Source: Rhyacophila brunnea (Eukaryota; Arthropoda; Insecta; Trichoptera; Rhyacophilidae). Taken from it: a stretch of 64,000 nucleotides of DNA. Below the pieces are notes generated by a model, which saw nothing but the letters and a program-made list of their open reading frames with translations, did no database searches and was not told the DNA's origin. This document shows positions 55,537-64,000 of this stretch, piece after piece; the first letter of the stretch is position 1; each line of letters opens with the position of its first letter. The position numbers and the translations under genes are program-made. Location of the stretch: NCBI GenBank assembly GCA_022495005.1, contig JAGYXB010000825.1, forward strand, positions 744,001-808,000, read 5' to 3'.

Positions 55537-56830
55537 CGAGGGTGGGTCAATAATTCCTTAGAAAAAAGCATTAAAACAGTTTTTATTTTTGTATTTTTTT
55601 TTTATTTCTCAACATAATCTACTTGGAGCTCAATACACTTGGTTAGACGTTTCTCAATTTTTTTTAAACCGTCAGAAAAATAAGTTTTCGGAAGGTCCTC
55701 AAAATAAGCATTTGTCCGATCGATGACTTCTTCATTTGAAAAAAAACGTTGTCCACTTAGCCATTTTTTTAAGTTTGGAAAAGGAAAAAGTCACTGGGGG
55801 CTAAATCTGGCGTATACTGTGGGTGGTCGACCAATTTGAACTTCAATTCTTCAATTTTAGCCATTGATCGTAAACATGTGTGAACACGGGCATTGTCCTG
55901 ATGAAAGAGGATTTTTTCCCTGTTTAAATGAGGCCGTTTTTCTTCAATTTTGTTTTTTAGCTGGTCCAATAAAGATGCATAATAATCCCCTGTTATTGTT
56001 TTTCCTTTTTCCAAATAGTCAACGAAAATAATTCCACGTGCATCCCAAAATACAGTAGCCATAACCTTACCAGCCGATTTTACGGTTTTCGCCTTCTTTG
56101 GACATGGTTCGCCTTTCGCAATCCACTGCTTGACTGTTCTTTCGTCTCGGGAGTATAGTGGTGTATCCATGTTTCATCTACAGTCACAAAGCGACGAAAA
56201 AAATCATCCGGATTGCGTTGCATGAGCGACAACAGGGCTTTAGAGGCCACCACCCTATTGCGTTTATTGTCGACTGTGAGCAAACGCGGCACCCATCTTG
56301 CAGAAATTTTTTTTCATGCCCAATTTGTCATGTAAAATAGAAATGACGCTACCTTTTGAGATCCCTGTAACCTCAATTATCTCACTCAACTTTAATCTTC
56401 GGTCACTTAACACCATATCGTGGATTTTATTGATCATTTCTGGTGTAGTCACCTCTACAGGACGTCCTGAGCGTGGTTCATCCTTTGTTGATGTACGACC
56501 ACGTTTAAATTCATTTAAACCAGTTATAAATAGTTGCAAGTGAAGGAGCAGATATGCCGTGAACTAAATCCAACTCATTTTTATTTCCTTTGCTGTTAAC
56601 CCTTTTATATTAAAATGTTTAATAACAACTCTAAACTCAATTTTCTCCATTTTCCATTTTTCCATTTTCCACAAATTTTTAAATGTACGAGAAACATACA
56701 ACAACCCGACCAATCTGATTGAAACTTCGCAGCATACTGAATCGGTAGTGCCGCTGCATGAAAACAAACCGCTTACAGTACTAGTCGCGCCACCTGTCGG
56801 CTTTTCTAAGGACTTATTGACCCACCCTCG
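55537..56830 (-). mobile_element. mariner element (1,294 bp), inactive, with intact terminal repeats
   Basis: Terminal inverted repeats of about 29 bp: CGAGGGTGGGTCAATAATTC at the left and, in reverse complement, CGAGGGTGGGTCAATAAGTC at the right, both continuing CTTAGAAAA. One mismatch separates them. A TA duplication flanks the element at 55535-55536 and 56831-56832. Length and termini fit a complete mariner; the transposase inside is broken. Confidence 0.93.
55602..56650 (-). pseudogene. mariner transposase pseudogene (DD34D), irritans-like
   Basis: The original gene would be about 349 codons from ATG 56650-56648 (MEKIEFRVVIKHFNIKGL) to TAA at 55604-55602 (VDYVEK end). In order: an N-terminal helix-turn-helix region; FKRGRTSTKDEPRSGRPVEV; a second helix-turn-helix with TGISKGSVISILHDKLGM; RVPRLLT in place of the WVPHEL-type linker; VTVDETWIHHYTPE (first catalytic Asp); FHQDNARVHTC (second Asp); and TPDLAPSDFFLF (third Asp, 35 residues on, DD34D). 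All three acidic residues survive. At least five frame changes (near 56580, 56518, 56290, 56130 and 55775) plus a stop disrupt it. In sequence it resembles the irritans (Himar-like) group. Confidence 0.92.
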
Positions 56831-57164
56831 TATATTATACTTACCATATTTTGATAGTACACGGATCAATTAAAATAAATAGTCGAAACATAAAGTATAT
56901 TCAGGCTTTATTAATATTAGAAAATTAATGTTAGCAAATACTTCTATATACTGCTGAAGGAACTGTCAAAATGGACATGATTCACATTCAATTTGATGTC
57001 TTATCAATATTAGTATTGCCATGTATGCGGAAAATTGTAGAGCTACGATTGTGATATTAACACACAATATAGAAATCTATTTTATCTAGCTACTGAAATA
57101 AACAAATCGAATTTTATGAAAATTGGACTTGATCCACGATAATTGTGAACCACCCATATAAGAA

Positions 57165-57410
57165 TATAGGATAAACTTAAACATGTGTAAAGAATACACT
57201 TATCGTTCATTGTGACAACTTCTCTAGCTTTATGCACTGACGCTCATTCATTCAATTATTTGAAGGTTGCAATACACACTATTGCACATCTATAATGTGT
57301 ATTTAATTTTCATAGGGCACTCGCACATTCAAAACCCTGCTTCAAAATGTGGTATATTGAGCTATAGCCTATCGGAATTTTATTTTATTAATCTGGTATG
57401 TGATATTAAC
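57165..57410 (-). repeat. Repeat family B copy
   Basis: On the minus strand: GCTCAATATACCACATTTTG, GAGTGCCCTATGAAAATTAA, TGAGCGTCAGTGCATAAAGC and AATGAACGATAAGTGTATTC. It begins directly beside the right end of the TA-flanked MITE, so that MITE may have inserted into this repeat. Confidence 0.6.
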
Positions 57411-57457
57411 AGATTTTTGTTTTTACAAGATATGTTAGCCACTTGCTCAACCTATTA

Positions 57458-57585
57458 GGTCGATACTCTGACTCAAACACAAATTGAAAAACAACATGTG
57501 TATTTGCCAGACCTAGGATACAAACCAGGGACCCACGACGTTATAGACCGACGCTTAAGCCGCTTACGACCGTACAATAGAGTAG
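57458..57585 (-). mobile_element. tRNA-derived SINE (family R), copy 2
   Basis: Reverse complement matches 221-320: GTCGGTCTATAACGTCGTGG, GGTTTGTATCC as a degenerate B box, and TCTGGCAAATACACATG. The A-box side (GTCGTAAGCGGCTTAAGC) is diverged. Confidence 0.65.
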
Positions 57586-57784
57586 GCTAAATACAAAGGG
57601 GCTTCTCTCCATCACTTATACATTGAGATATGCGCATATAGTTCTCAGAGGTTTTTAGGTAAGAACATTATAAGTTCTATTATATTATATTAATAGAGAA
57701 TAGTGACCTAATTTGACCATAAATTAAATTAAATTTAATATAACTTTGTTAATTAGTCTAATTTTAACAATCCAGAGAGTGATG

Positions 57785-58030
57785 GTTGTGAATTTAAAAA
57801 ATAAGAAAAGCTCTTTTGTTTTTAACATACTCAATTTAAAAAAAAATGTGAATTCGTCAAAGAATCCCATCTTATTTTTAAATACTACTTTATAATCAAA
57901 AATAAGTTTGTTTAAGTTTTAACACAGAGAAAATATTTTTGATGAATTCATAGTTTTGGTGTATTTTATGTTTATTTAAAAAAAAAATTACAAAAAATAT
58001 AAATGTGTAGGTACAACTTAAAACCATTGT
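57785..58030 (+). repeat. Repeat family S, copy 2
   Basis: Collinear with 6110-6370; includes ATGAATTCATAGTTTTGGTG, ATATAAATGTGTAGG and ACTTAAAACC. Confidence 0.45.
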
Positions 58031-58515
58031 ATTAATATCGAATCTACTCGAAATCTTACTAATTATGCCTTCATAGCCTCATGTATGCATTATTCAATTT
58101 ATAATACAACATTAAAATATACCAGGTAGGTACTCCTACAGTCTTACTGGTTTTGGACTATGTGGTCAACAGAGACACTTAATTAAAACTTTGGTAGCTG
58201 TAAAGTTATTGATACTTACAATAATAATTTATATGTTAAAAATATATTTTTATTTTCCGATTCAGGTTTTGGAATCACTGATCGATAAGAGATGGATAGG
58301 TGCCGTGTATACGTTTTGTCAAATCGCGAAAGGTCAAGCGCATTGTTTTATATTATAAACAATTCCAAGAGAGTGTTAATAATATTATATTAAAAAATAA
58401 AGGTGTTGCCTAGCACTCAATTCAAAAAATAAAATATATATTTTAATTTAATATGAGTTACCTTCAATTTGTATTAAACGGTCAAGATGAAAATCTTCAG
58501 GAGCTTTAGTAAAAC
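58031..58515. other. No gene seen
   Basis: AT-rich spacer with no recognised features. Confidence 0.35.
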
Positions 58516-58948
58516 CCGCAGAATGATTACGCTCACATTTCGAGTGTGTTTAGGAAAAAGGGCGTAACCCTCGATTTTTCTAAAAGTGCTTTTATTAGAT
58601 ATTAACAATGTATACAACTAAATACACGTTCTGTAAAAAGAAAGTAAGCCACAAATGCCGAATTATTATCTAAATTCAGGTTTTAATTGAGCTTTAATAA
58701 AGTTTTTATTTAACCCTCAATTTTAATGATTTTCCTGTAATAATTTCTTTAATTATTATTAGATCGAAAAGATATTACACCAAATCATCAATCTTCTGGC
58801 ACCCAATATGTGTGCCTATTTTATATTTTTTAATATTGAACCAAAATCATTGAAAAAACGTTTTTTGCCTCTCATGTAAAATTTGTTCTGTGAGGGTTAC
58901 GCCCTTTTTCATAAACACACTCTAAATGTTGGCGTAACAATTCTGCGG
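58516..58948. mobile_element. Inverted-repeat MITE, family T (433 bp)
   Basis: Ends of about 55 bp mirror each other: CCGCAGAATGATTACGCTCA, GAGTGTGTTTAGGAAAAAGG and GCGTAACCCTC at the left; GAGGGTTACGCCCTTTTTCA, AAACACACTC and GGCGTAACAATTCTGCGG at the right. The target duplication was not identified, so the superfamily is unknown. Confidence 0.75.
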
Positions 58949-58994
58949 TGACTCTTACTGCAAGAGATATTATTAAAAAGTATATATTATCTAC

Positions 58995-59110
58995 TAGTGG
59001 CGAAGGGTGGAGGTAGGCTGTTAATATCCGACATAAATAGTGCGCACTAAACTTTCTCATACAAACGTATTTGTTTTCAACTAAGACTACAATGTGTAGA
59101 TAGTGTATGT
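58995..59110 (+). mobile_element. Family C hAT MITE, end fragment
   Basis: TAGTGGCGAAGGGTGGAGGT, then AGGCTGTTAATATCCGACAT and AGTGCGCACTAAACTTT; no partner arm. The complete copy starts 420 bp downstream. Confidence 0.75.
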
Positions 59111-59530
59111 TTATGTTTAAGGATTTTGTCCAAGTACCTATTGAGTTGAAACCCATTTTAGTTTTGGTACCGAATCCTGTGATATTGAGTTATTTATATT
59201 GTAGGGATTAGACTATAGGTATCGGAATATAAACTCATCCCCAGAACTTACGTCCTGACAGTAACTCTTCGTCTTGACTCTTGATAGTAACTTTGCAATA
59301 CTACACATAAAAAATATTGTTTCTTAGGTTTTCTCGCTTGACCTACCGTTGAAGTCTTTTAAAAACAATAAAAGAAAATCTTAGAATAATATTTAGATTT
59401 TGCAAAAGGTTTAATTATTTATTGAAATAGCCAACTATATAATAATTATATAGGTCTTCAAATATAATGGAATCTTCTATACTTTATTGGTGGGTAGGTA
59501 AATATGTTTATAGTTAGTATTAATATTTAA
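59111..59530. other. No gene seen
   Basis: AT-rich spacer between two family C copies. Confidence 0.35.
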
Positions 59531-60126
59531 CAGTGGCGAAGGGTAGAGGTAGGGTGTTATTATCCGACATAAACAGAAGTGCACTATAAACTTTGTCAGT
59601 CAAACGTCTTTGTTTTTATTTAATTATGCCTACAATGTGTGGACAGTATTTGTTAGTATTTAAAATTAAAATAAACCCTGCCTAATCCAAGCCATTCATA
59701 GTAAGTAGATAATAGCCAAAAAATATTCGTTTATCTATAAAATATATAAAATTATGCCATTAAACTATACATAATTTTAGATATTTCGTACATAGAAGAA
59801 TATTTTTATCGATTAGTTTAGTTAGACAGGGCTTAAAGAATTTAAAAAAAACTAACCAATACCATTTTTAATAATATGTATTCTTATTTCAATGAAAAGA
59901 AACAAGTATGACTGAAAAGTGTGCACTATTTTTATCGGATCGGCTATAGCATACGTAAATTATTATGGTTTGCTTTAGGCAGGGTTTAATTGAATTTTTA
60001 GAACTAACCAGCACCATCTGCAAATTGTTTTCTTTGATCGATGAAAACAAATAAGTACGACTGACAAAGTATAGTATGCACTATTTATGTCGAATCTTAA
60101 CAGCCTACCTCCACCCCTCGCCACTA
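59531..60126. mobile_element. hAT-type long-TIR MITE family C, copy 3 (596 bp)
   Basis: Starts CAGTGGCGAAGGGTAGAGGT and ends CTCCACCCCTCGCCACTA. Flanking octamers ATATTTAA (59523-59530) and TTATTTAC (60127-60134) agree at 6 of 8 positions. Arms are more diverged than in copies 1 and 2. Confidence 0.82.
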
Positions 60127-60440
60127 TTATTTACTCACTATATGGTATATATTACGAATATCTAAGTATTAGCATTGATGGTTATATGTATATAATATAT
60201 ATTAAAAACTGTACGCTGTCTGTCTAACTCTGTAAAATATAATTGTTTATTAGAAGCCACCCACAACACTAGCCTTCACAGTAGGTACTTAATTTATATA
60301 TTTCCATAACGATCAGGACCGGTTACATATATTTAGAATAATAATATTGAAAACAGATATTTATTAAAATATATATTTTTATATATGAAAGGTATAGAGT
60401 ATAATAATATTCTTATTTTGGTATTTTTTGTGAGTGATAG

Positions 60441-60540
60441 AATCTTCACCGGTATCGGCAATTCGCTCAGTTGTGTCCAGAGAGTACTGGAGGAGTATAG
60501 TGTCCTGAATATGAACTTTTTACAAATACCACGATCCTCA
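60441..60540 (+). other. Exon-like segment, plus strand (uncertain)
   Basis: A pyrimidine-rich stretch and GATAG at 60436-60440 could be an acceptor, and CCTCA|GTAAGT at 60540/60541 is a consensus donor. The 100-nt segment is open and reads IFTGIGNSLSCVQRVLEEYS then VLNMNFLQIPRSS, with balanced base composition. No family recognised. It abuts the minus-strand model beside it, so at most one of the two may be real. Confidence 0.25.
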
Positions 60541-60827
60541 GTAAGTAGGATATGGATGAAAAAACACTAAACTATCGAAAATAAACGACCTCCCAACCAA
60601 TTTTGCCCAAATATTAAGATGAACTTGATTTGAGTTACCCCATCTCCACTTGCCTTGTATACGCAGTCGCAATTTGTGCACGGGCGCATTCCATGACGCT
60701 TTAAATGTGTCAGAATGAAATGATTTTAGTGCCACACTTCCTTGTCCCGAAACGAAGCTGCAAAGTGTAGTGTTTAAAGAAAGAGTTTTAGAAAATAAAA
60801 ATAAAAATTGACTTACTCTGCCGTCAT
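60538..60827 (-). CDS. Candidate small spliced gene or first exons (unknown)
   Basis: The minus-strand ATG at 60827-60825 is preceded directly by an in-frame TAA. The first coding piece is 11 nt (MTA plus two bases) and meets a perfect donor GTAAGT (60816-60811). After a 59-bp intron with a pyrimidine tract and TTTGCAG (60758-60764), the second piece continues in frame as DFVSGQGSVALKSFHSDTFK, ASWNAPVHKLRLRIQGKWRW and GNSNQVHLNIWAKLVG to a stop at 60538, 76 residues in all. A further donor may lie at ACAAG|GCAAGT, which would make this only the start of a longer gene. No signal peptide or known domain. The coherent frame across two consensus splice sites is the main support. Confidence 0.35.
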
Positions 60828-61034
60828 TTATCTTTAATAACATTTAACCGTGTACTGAAACTGTGCGAAATTATTCTGTACTCCGATTTTTTTAAATGCC
60901 TCAAAATTGAACTAAGTCGATATCAAGTCGGCATGGCCAACTATGTGGACGTACCCTGGAAAACAGCTCCGCTCGATTGGATCCCGTCAGCGGGCAGTTC
61001 CAGAGGACGTGTTCAGCGTTCTAATCACAGAACA

Positions 61035-61345
61035 GATAATAAATAGAATACTGATAGACTATATTCAATACGCTGCATTTTGATGCAGGGTTTTTGAATG
61101 TGTGAGTGTCCTACGAAAATGAACCAGGCATTATGCACGTTCAATAGTGTGTGTAATATACCAACATTGAATGAGCGTAAATGCATAAACCGAGAGCAGT
61201 TTTCAGTATTCGACGTACAAGGTATTCTTGACACGTGTGTAAGTTTAACCCGGATTCTTCTTTACTCGAGTCGGTTACCTGCTATCGCCTTACCCGTTAG
61301 GTATTTTAGTTCCCATTATTTCTGTATTCCCTGGTTCTAATGGCT
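61035..61345 (+). repeat. Repeat family B, copy
   Basis: AATACGCTGCATTTTGATGC, GTGTGAGTGTCCTACGAAAA, GAATGAGCGTAAATGCATAA, TATTCTTGACACGTGTGTAA and GTTCCCATTATTTCTGTATT in the standard order. This is one of the least rearranged copies. Confidence 0.65.
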
Positions 61346-61863
61346 GTGTCTGTATGATGTGAATTCTAGCCCATGTCCTATCAAATGGAAAGAGTGCAGC
61401 TTGGCTGTTTATAGCTAAGGGGGATGATAACATATCATAGATAGACTATTATTAAGTATACCAGTGAATAAGGTCACACATGACTTTAATATTACTAACT
61501 ATCAATTATTAGATAAAAATATCTGAAAATGCCTGAAATTATTAATGATGCAGATGGAAAAATGGTTATGGCAGTTGACAATGTCTGTTGCAAGACGTCA
61601 CAATCACCATTTTGGGCCGCGAGCAAGGCGAAAGAGGTGACAGACAATACATTATCGACCTATGTTTAATATTTCATTTTTTATTCTCACACTCTTAACA
61701 TTACGATAATGTCAAAGAAAATTCTTTATTGCTTTGACACCGATTCGTTTTCAAGATCTGAAATAAAGACACGGTTATGATATCTGTAACAATGCGCCTT
61801 GAATTAAATTGTGGCTTTCATCTTGCAAATCGACTGATGGAGCAGGTTGTCGTCGGCGAGCTG
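61346..61863. other. No gene seen
   Basis: AT-rich spacer without recognised frames. Confidence 0.35.
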
Positions 61864-62874
61864 TTAAAACCTCCGATGTGACAATTTTGTCAAAATGGCT
61901 TATTTTAATATTAATATATGTTCATTTATATTACACCCCATAATTTAGTAAAACTCTCAATGTTATATACACTGAAAATATGCCGTTTTTAAATATGTTA
62001 ACAACCCTATAAATCTAATACCTGTATGTAATGGGTAAAAGATTTGATGTCCTCATGTCCGATTCGCAGTTCTGCAATGAATGTGACGTTTTAGAGGACA
62101 TTGTACATTATAGCAGTACAATTCCCTAAATATGAACATGGTGTGTAAAACTCCCACCTCCGCACCCGTTATGTATATGCAGCCACGTCGATGCGCGGCC
62201 GTCTAACATAACCCTTACATGTACCAGATCAAAGAATTTAAGCCCTCATTTTGTGCCGAGCAGAGACGCATGGGACTGGTGATGCAACCTTGCACCGAAG
62301 TGCGAATGCTTGATGTTAATTTATATGGCAACTATCAAAGTGGATAAATATTAACAGAATGTACCTACAGCTGCGAATTGCGGATATCTTTGAGAATGTC
62401 GACGAAGTATTGAAAGGTGCCCTGGTGGTGGGTAAAACGGAAGACCTGGGTAAAATTGTAAGGTTTTTAACAGAACAGGAGTGAGGACCTGATTAGCGGA
62501 TCCCCTTCTGGAAGAAAATATTATGACAACGAGTCATAGTCAAAACCTCGGTAAAATCATAAAAAATCCTGTATGTGTTAGATTTGTATTTTCAATAATA
62601 ATAATCGGCATTGAATAAAAATTAATAGATACTACCTAAATTGCAAATTACGTAATTATAAAAGTTTCTGATATTAAAACTACCGTAATATGCAGTAATT
62701 ACATCGTAGTTATTACAAACACTCGTTTAAGACGAGCTCTTTACTATATTATGTTATTTAGATAAATCAAATTATTTACAGACTAACAAAAAATCAAATT
62801 ATACATTTTATGTCTATTACACAGTAGCTTTTGTGTCCCGTAAAATTTTAATTTTGTCACATCGGAGGTTTTAA
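61864..62874. mobile_element. TTAA-flanked inverted-repeat element (about 1 kb)
   Basis: Each end has TTAA followed inward by AACCTCCGATGTGACAA (61864-61884 and, inverted, 62854-62874). TTAA is the target of piggyBac-type transposons, so a non-autonomous piggyBac-like element is the likely class, although the terminal bases are not the usual CCC. The 1-kb interior has no transposase frame; 62090-62520 is GC-richer and might be captured sequence. Confidence 0.55.
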
Positions 62875-63352
62875 CGGTTCAATGACGGTATACATTTCAG
62901 ATTTTTTTAAATGAATCCTTTACTATGATTCTAAAATGAAAATACATTAAAAATAAATAAAACTGTAGCCATTTTGAGATATCTAGATTAGAAGATATTG
63001 GAAATAAAAAAACATTGGAATATTCAGAAAATCACGTAGGTACATGGACAAGATCAATTATTATTATAATGTATGAGATTGAGACTGAAGTAGATACAGC
63101 CAAAATGAAATATTTATAAAATGATAGAAATGACGACAGTCAAATGCAAAACCCTCAGAAATCATATAAAAATGTATAGATCCAAAAATTTCGACGTTGA
63201 TAATGTTGTCAATTGGGCAAGAAAGCGAACAAATTTCTAGAATGCACATAATATGGAAAGATTGAATAAATTAGTATCCCATAGATTGTCTTGCACGGAA
63301 GATCTGTTGCACATTAATAATTACTAAACAATAGAATTATAGTTTATAATAA
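62875..63352. other. No gene seen
   Basis: AT-rich spacer, no recognised features. Confidence 0.35.
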
Positions 63353-63572
63353 ACCATTTCTTTTATTCAAAGAATAATTCACAAGATTTTGAGAATGTAA
63401 CATTCCATATATTGAACATACATAACTTGAAAACACCTCAGATATACCCACTAGAAAAAATCACATTTGAAAAAAAAATAGTGGGTATATTTATCTATGT
63501 TCAATATATGGAATGTTATAATTCTCAAAATCTTGTGAATTATTCGTTGAATAAAAGAAATGGTTTGTTGAA
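63353..63572. repeat. Large palindrome at the left side of family I copy 1
   Basis: AACCATTTCTTTTATTCAAA, GAATAATTCACAAGATTTTG and TTCCATATATTGAACATA at the left are mirrored by TATGTTCAATATATGGAATG, CAAAATCTTGTGAATTATTC and AATAAAAGAAATGGTTT at the right. The two arms (about 90 bp) differ at few positions. The centre holds the left family I arm and a partial mirror of it (CCCACTAGAAAAAATCAC and ATAGTGGGTATATTTA). Confidence 0.8.
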
Positions 63573-63914
63573 AATTGTTGGCAAGTTCAAATAGACGTTA
63601 TAACTAAAAATATTTGGTGAGAGCCGGACGTCGGTTAGTAATTAAGGTAATTAATATTCCTTGATTTAATACACAAAAACCGATAGTCAATAATAACGCA
63701 ATTTGATAAGCATTTCATATATGAACTACTGGTTTAAATTGTCGCAATTAGATAGGAGGCTCGTAACATAATTGGTTAATGCACAGTTGGCGCGATACCG
63801 GTGGTTATACGGGTTCCAATCCCGTCGTGCATAGTATTTTTTTTCAAATATGATTTTTTCTAGTGGGTATATCATATCTGAGGTGTTTTCAAGTTGTGTA
63901 CCTATGTTCAATTA
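63412..63914 (+). mobile_element. Family I element with inverted arms and tRNA-like module, copy 1
   Basis: The left arm (63412-63472) with TTGAACATACATAACTTGAA, AACACCTCAGATATACCCAC and TAGAAAAAATCA is mirrored by the right arm (63848-63914) with ATGATTTTTTCTAGTGGGTA, TCTGAGGTGTTTTCAAGTTG and CTATGTTCAAT. Inside are the core GAGAGCCGGACGTCGGTTAG and AACCGATAGTCAATAATAAC, and a tRNA-like segment (63757-63832) with B box GGGTTCCAATCCC. The acceptor ends do not pair well, so it is not a functional tRNA gene. Confidence 0.72.
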
Positions 63915-64000
63915 GGCATAGTTTATATTTTACACTTGCAAAATTCTTTACCAAAAAAATAATAGCTACATACTAAATATAAATAGGTACCTATATATTA

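Larger units (their letters stand above)
55428..57158. mobile_element. TA-flanked MITE interrupted by a mariner element
   Basis: The outer ends TATGGGTGGTTCACAATAAT (from 55428) and ATTGTGAACCACCCATA (to 57158) are inverted repeats that continue inward as TGGATCAAGTCCA and GGACTTGATCCA, for about 35 bp. Flanks are TA at 55426-55427 and 57159-57160. Without the mariner the element is about 435 bp. The TA target and size fit a Tc1/mariner-superfamily MITE. Confidence 0.82.

Overview
The window reads as intergenic DNA from an insect nuclear genome, most likely a moth or butterfly (Lepidoptera). It is strongly AT-rich. No long uninterrupted gene is present, and much of it consists of interspersed repeats. 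The Lepidoptera call rests on several tRNA-like SINEs, decayed ends of non-LTR retrotransposons of the types common in moths (including a copy bearing the ATCATCATCAGCC tail), a degenerate mariner, and a (TTAGG)4 stretch. Insect is fairly safe; Lepidoptera is an inference from repeat style. Nothing prokaryotic, viral or organellar was seen.

Layout. 1-10 kb: a SINE, a foldback element, two inverted copies of a composite 'LTR plus family B plus family A' block (1521-2588 and 6956-8293), and a pair of family J elements. 10-17 kb: a second foldback element, hAT-type MITEs with 8-bp target duplications, one of them nested in a LINE end, and a 1-kb long-inverted-repeat element. 17-29 kb: more family A and B copies, LINE ends, family H hAT-like elements and a Harbinger-like MITE. 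29-42 kb: LINE reverse-transcriptase ends, one inserted in a MITE, two LINE tails facing each other around an hAT MITE, family H, and a pogo-like MITE. 42-54 kb: family A, the best host exon (46689-47138, minus strand), and family I elements carrying a tRNA-like module. 54-64 kb: a SINE, a mariner nested inside another TA-flanked MITE, hAT MITEs, a possible short spliced gene near 60.5-60.8 kb, a TTAA-flanked element and a large family I palindrome.

Host genes. Only one stretch looks like a convincing host coding exon: the 150-codon first exon at 46689-47138 ending in a clean splice donor. A small two-exon reading frame at 60538-60827 with consensus splice sites, an opposite-strand exon-like segment beside it, and three short open stretches (34.99, 43.66 and 53.49 kb) are weaker candidates. 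None could be assigned a function. The reverse-transcriptase and transposase reading frames are all broken, so every recognisable mobile element here appears non-autonomous now.

The most interesting structures are the two foldback elements whose arms are 15-bp tandem arrays and which are flanked by 9-bp target duplications, and the family I elements, where inverted terminal arms enclose a tRNA-like promoter module. Coordinates of repeat edges were found by eye from alignments between copies. Edges supported by a target duplication are exact to a base or two; others may be off by 10-30 bases.
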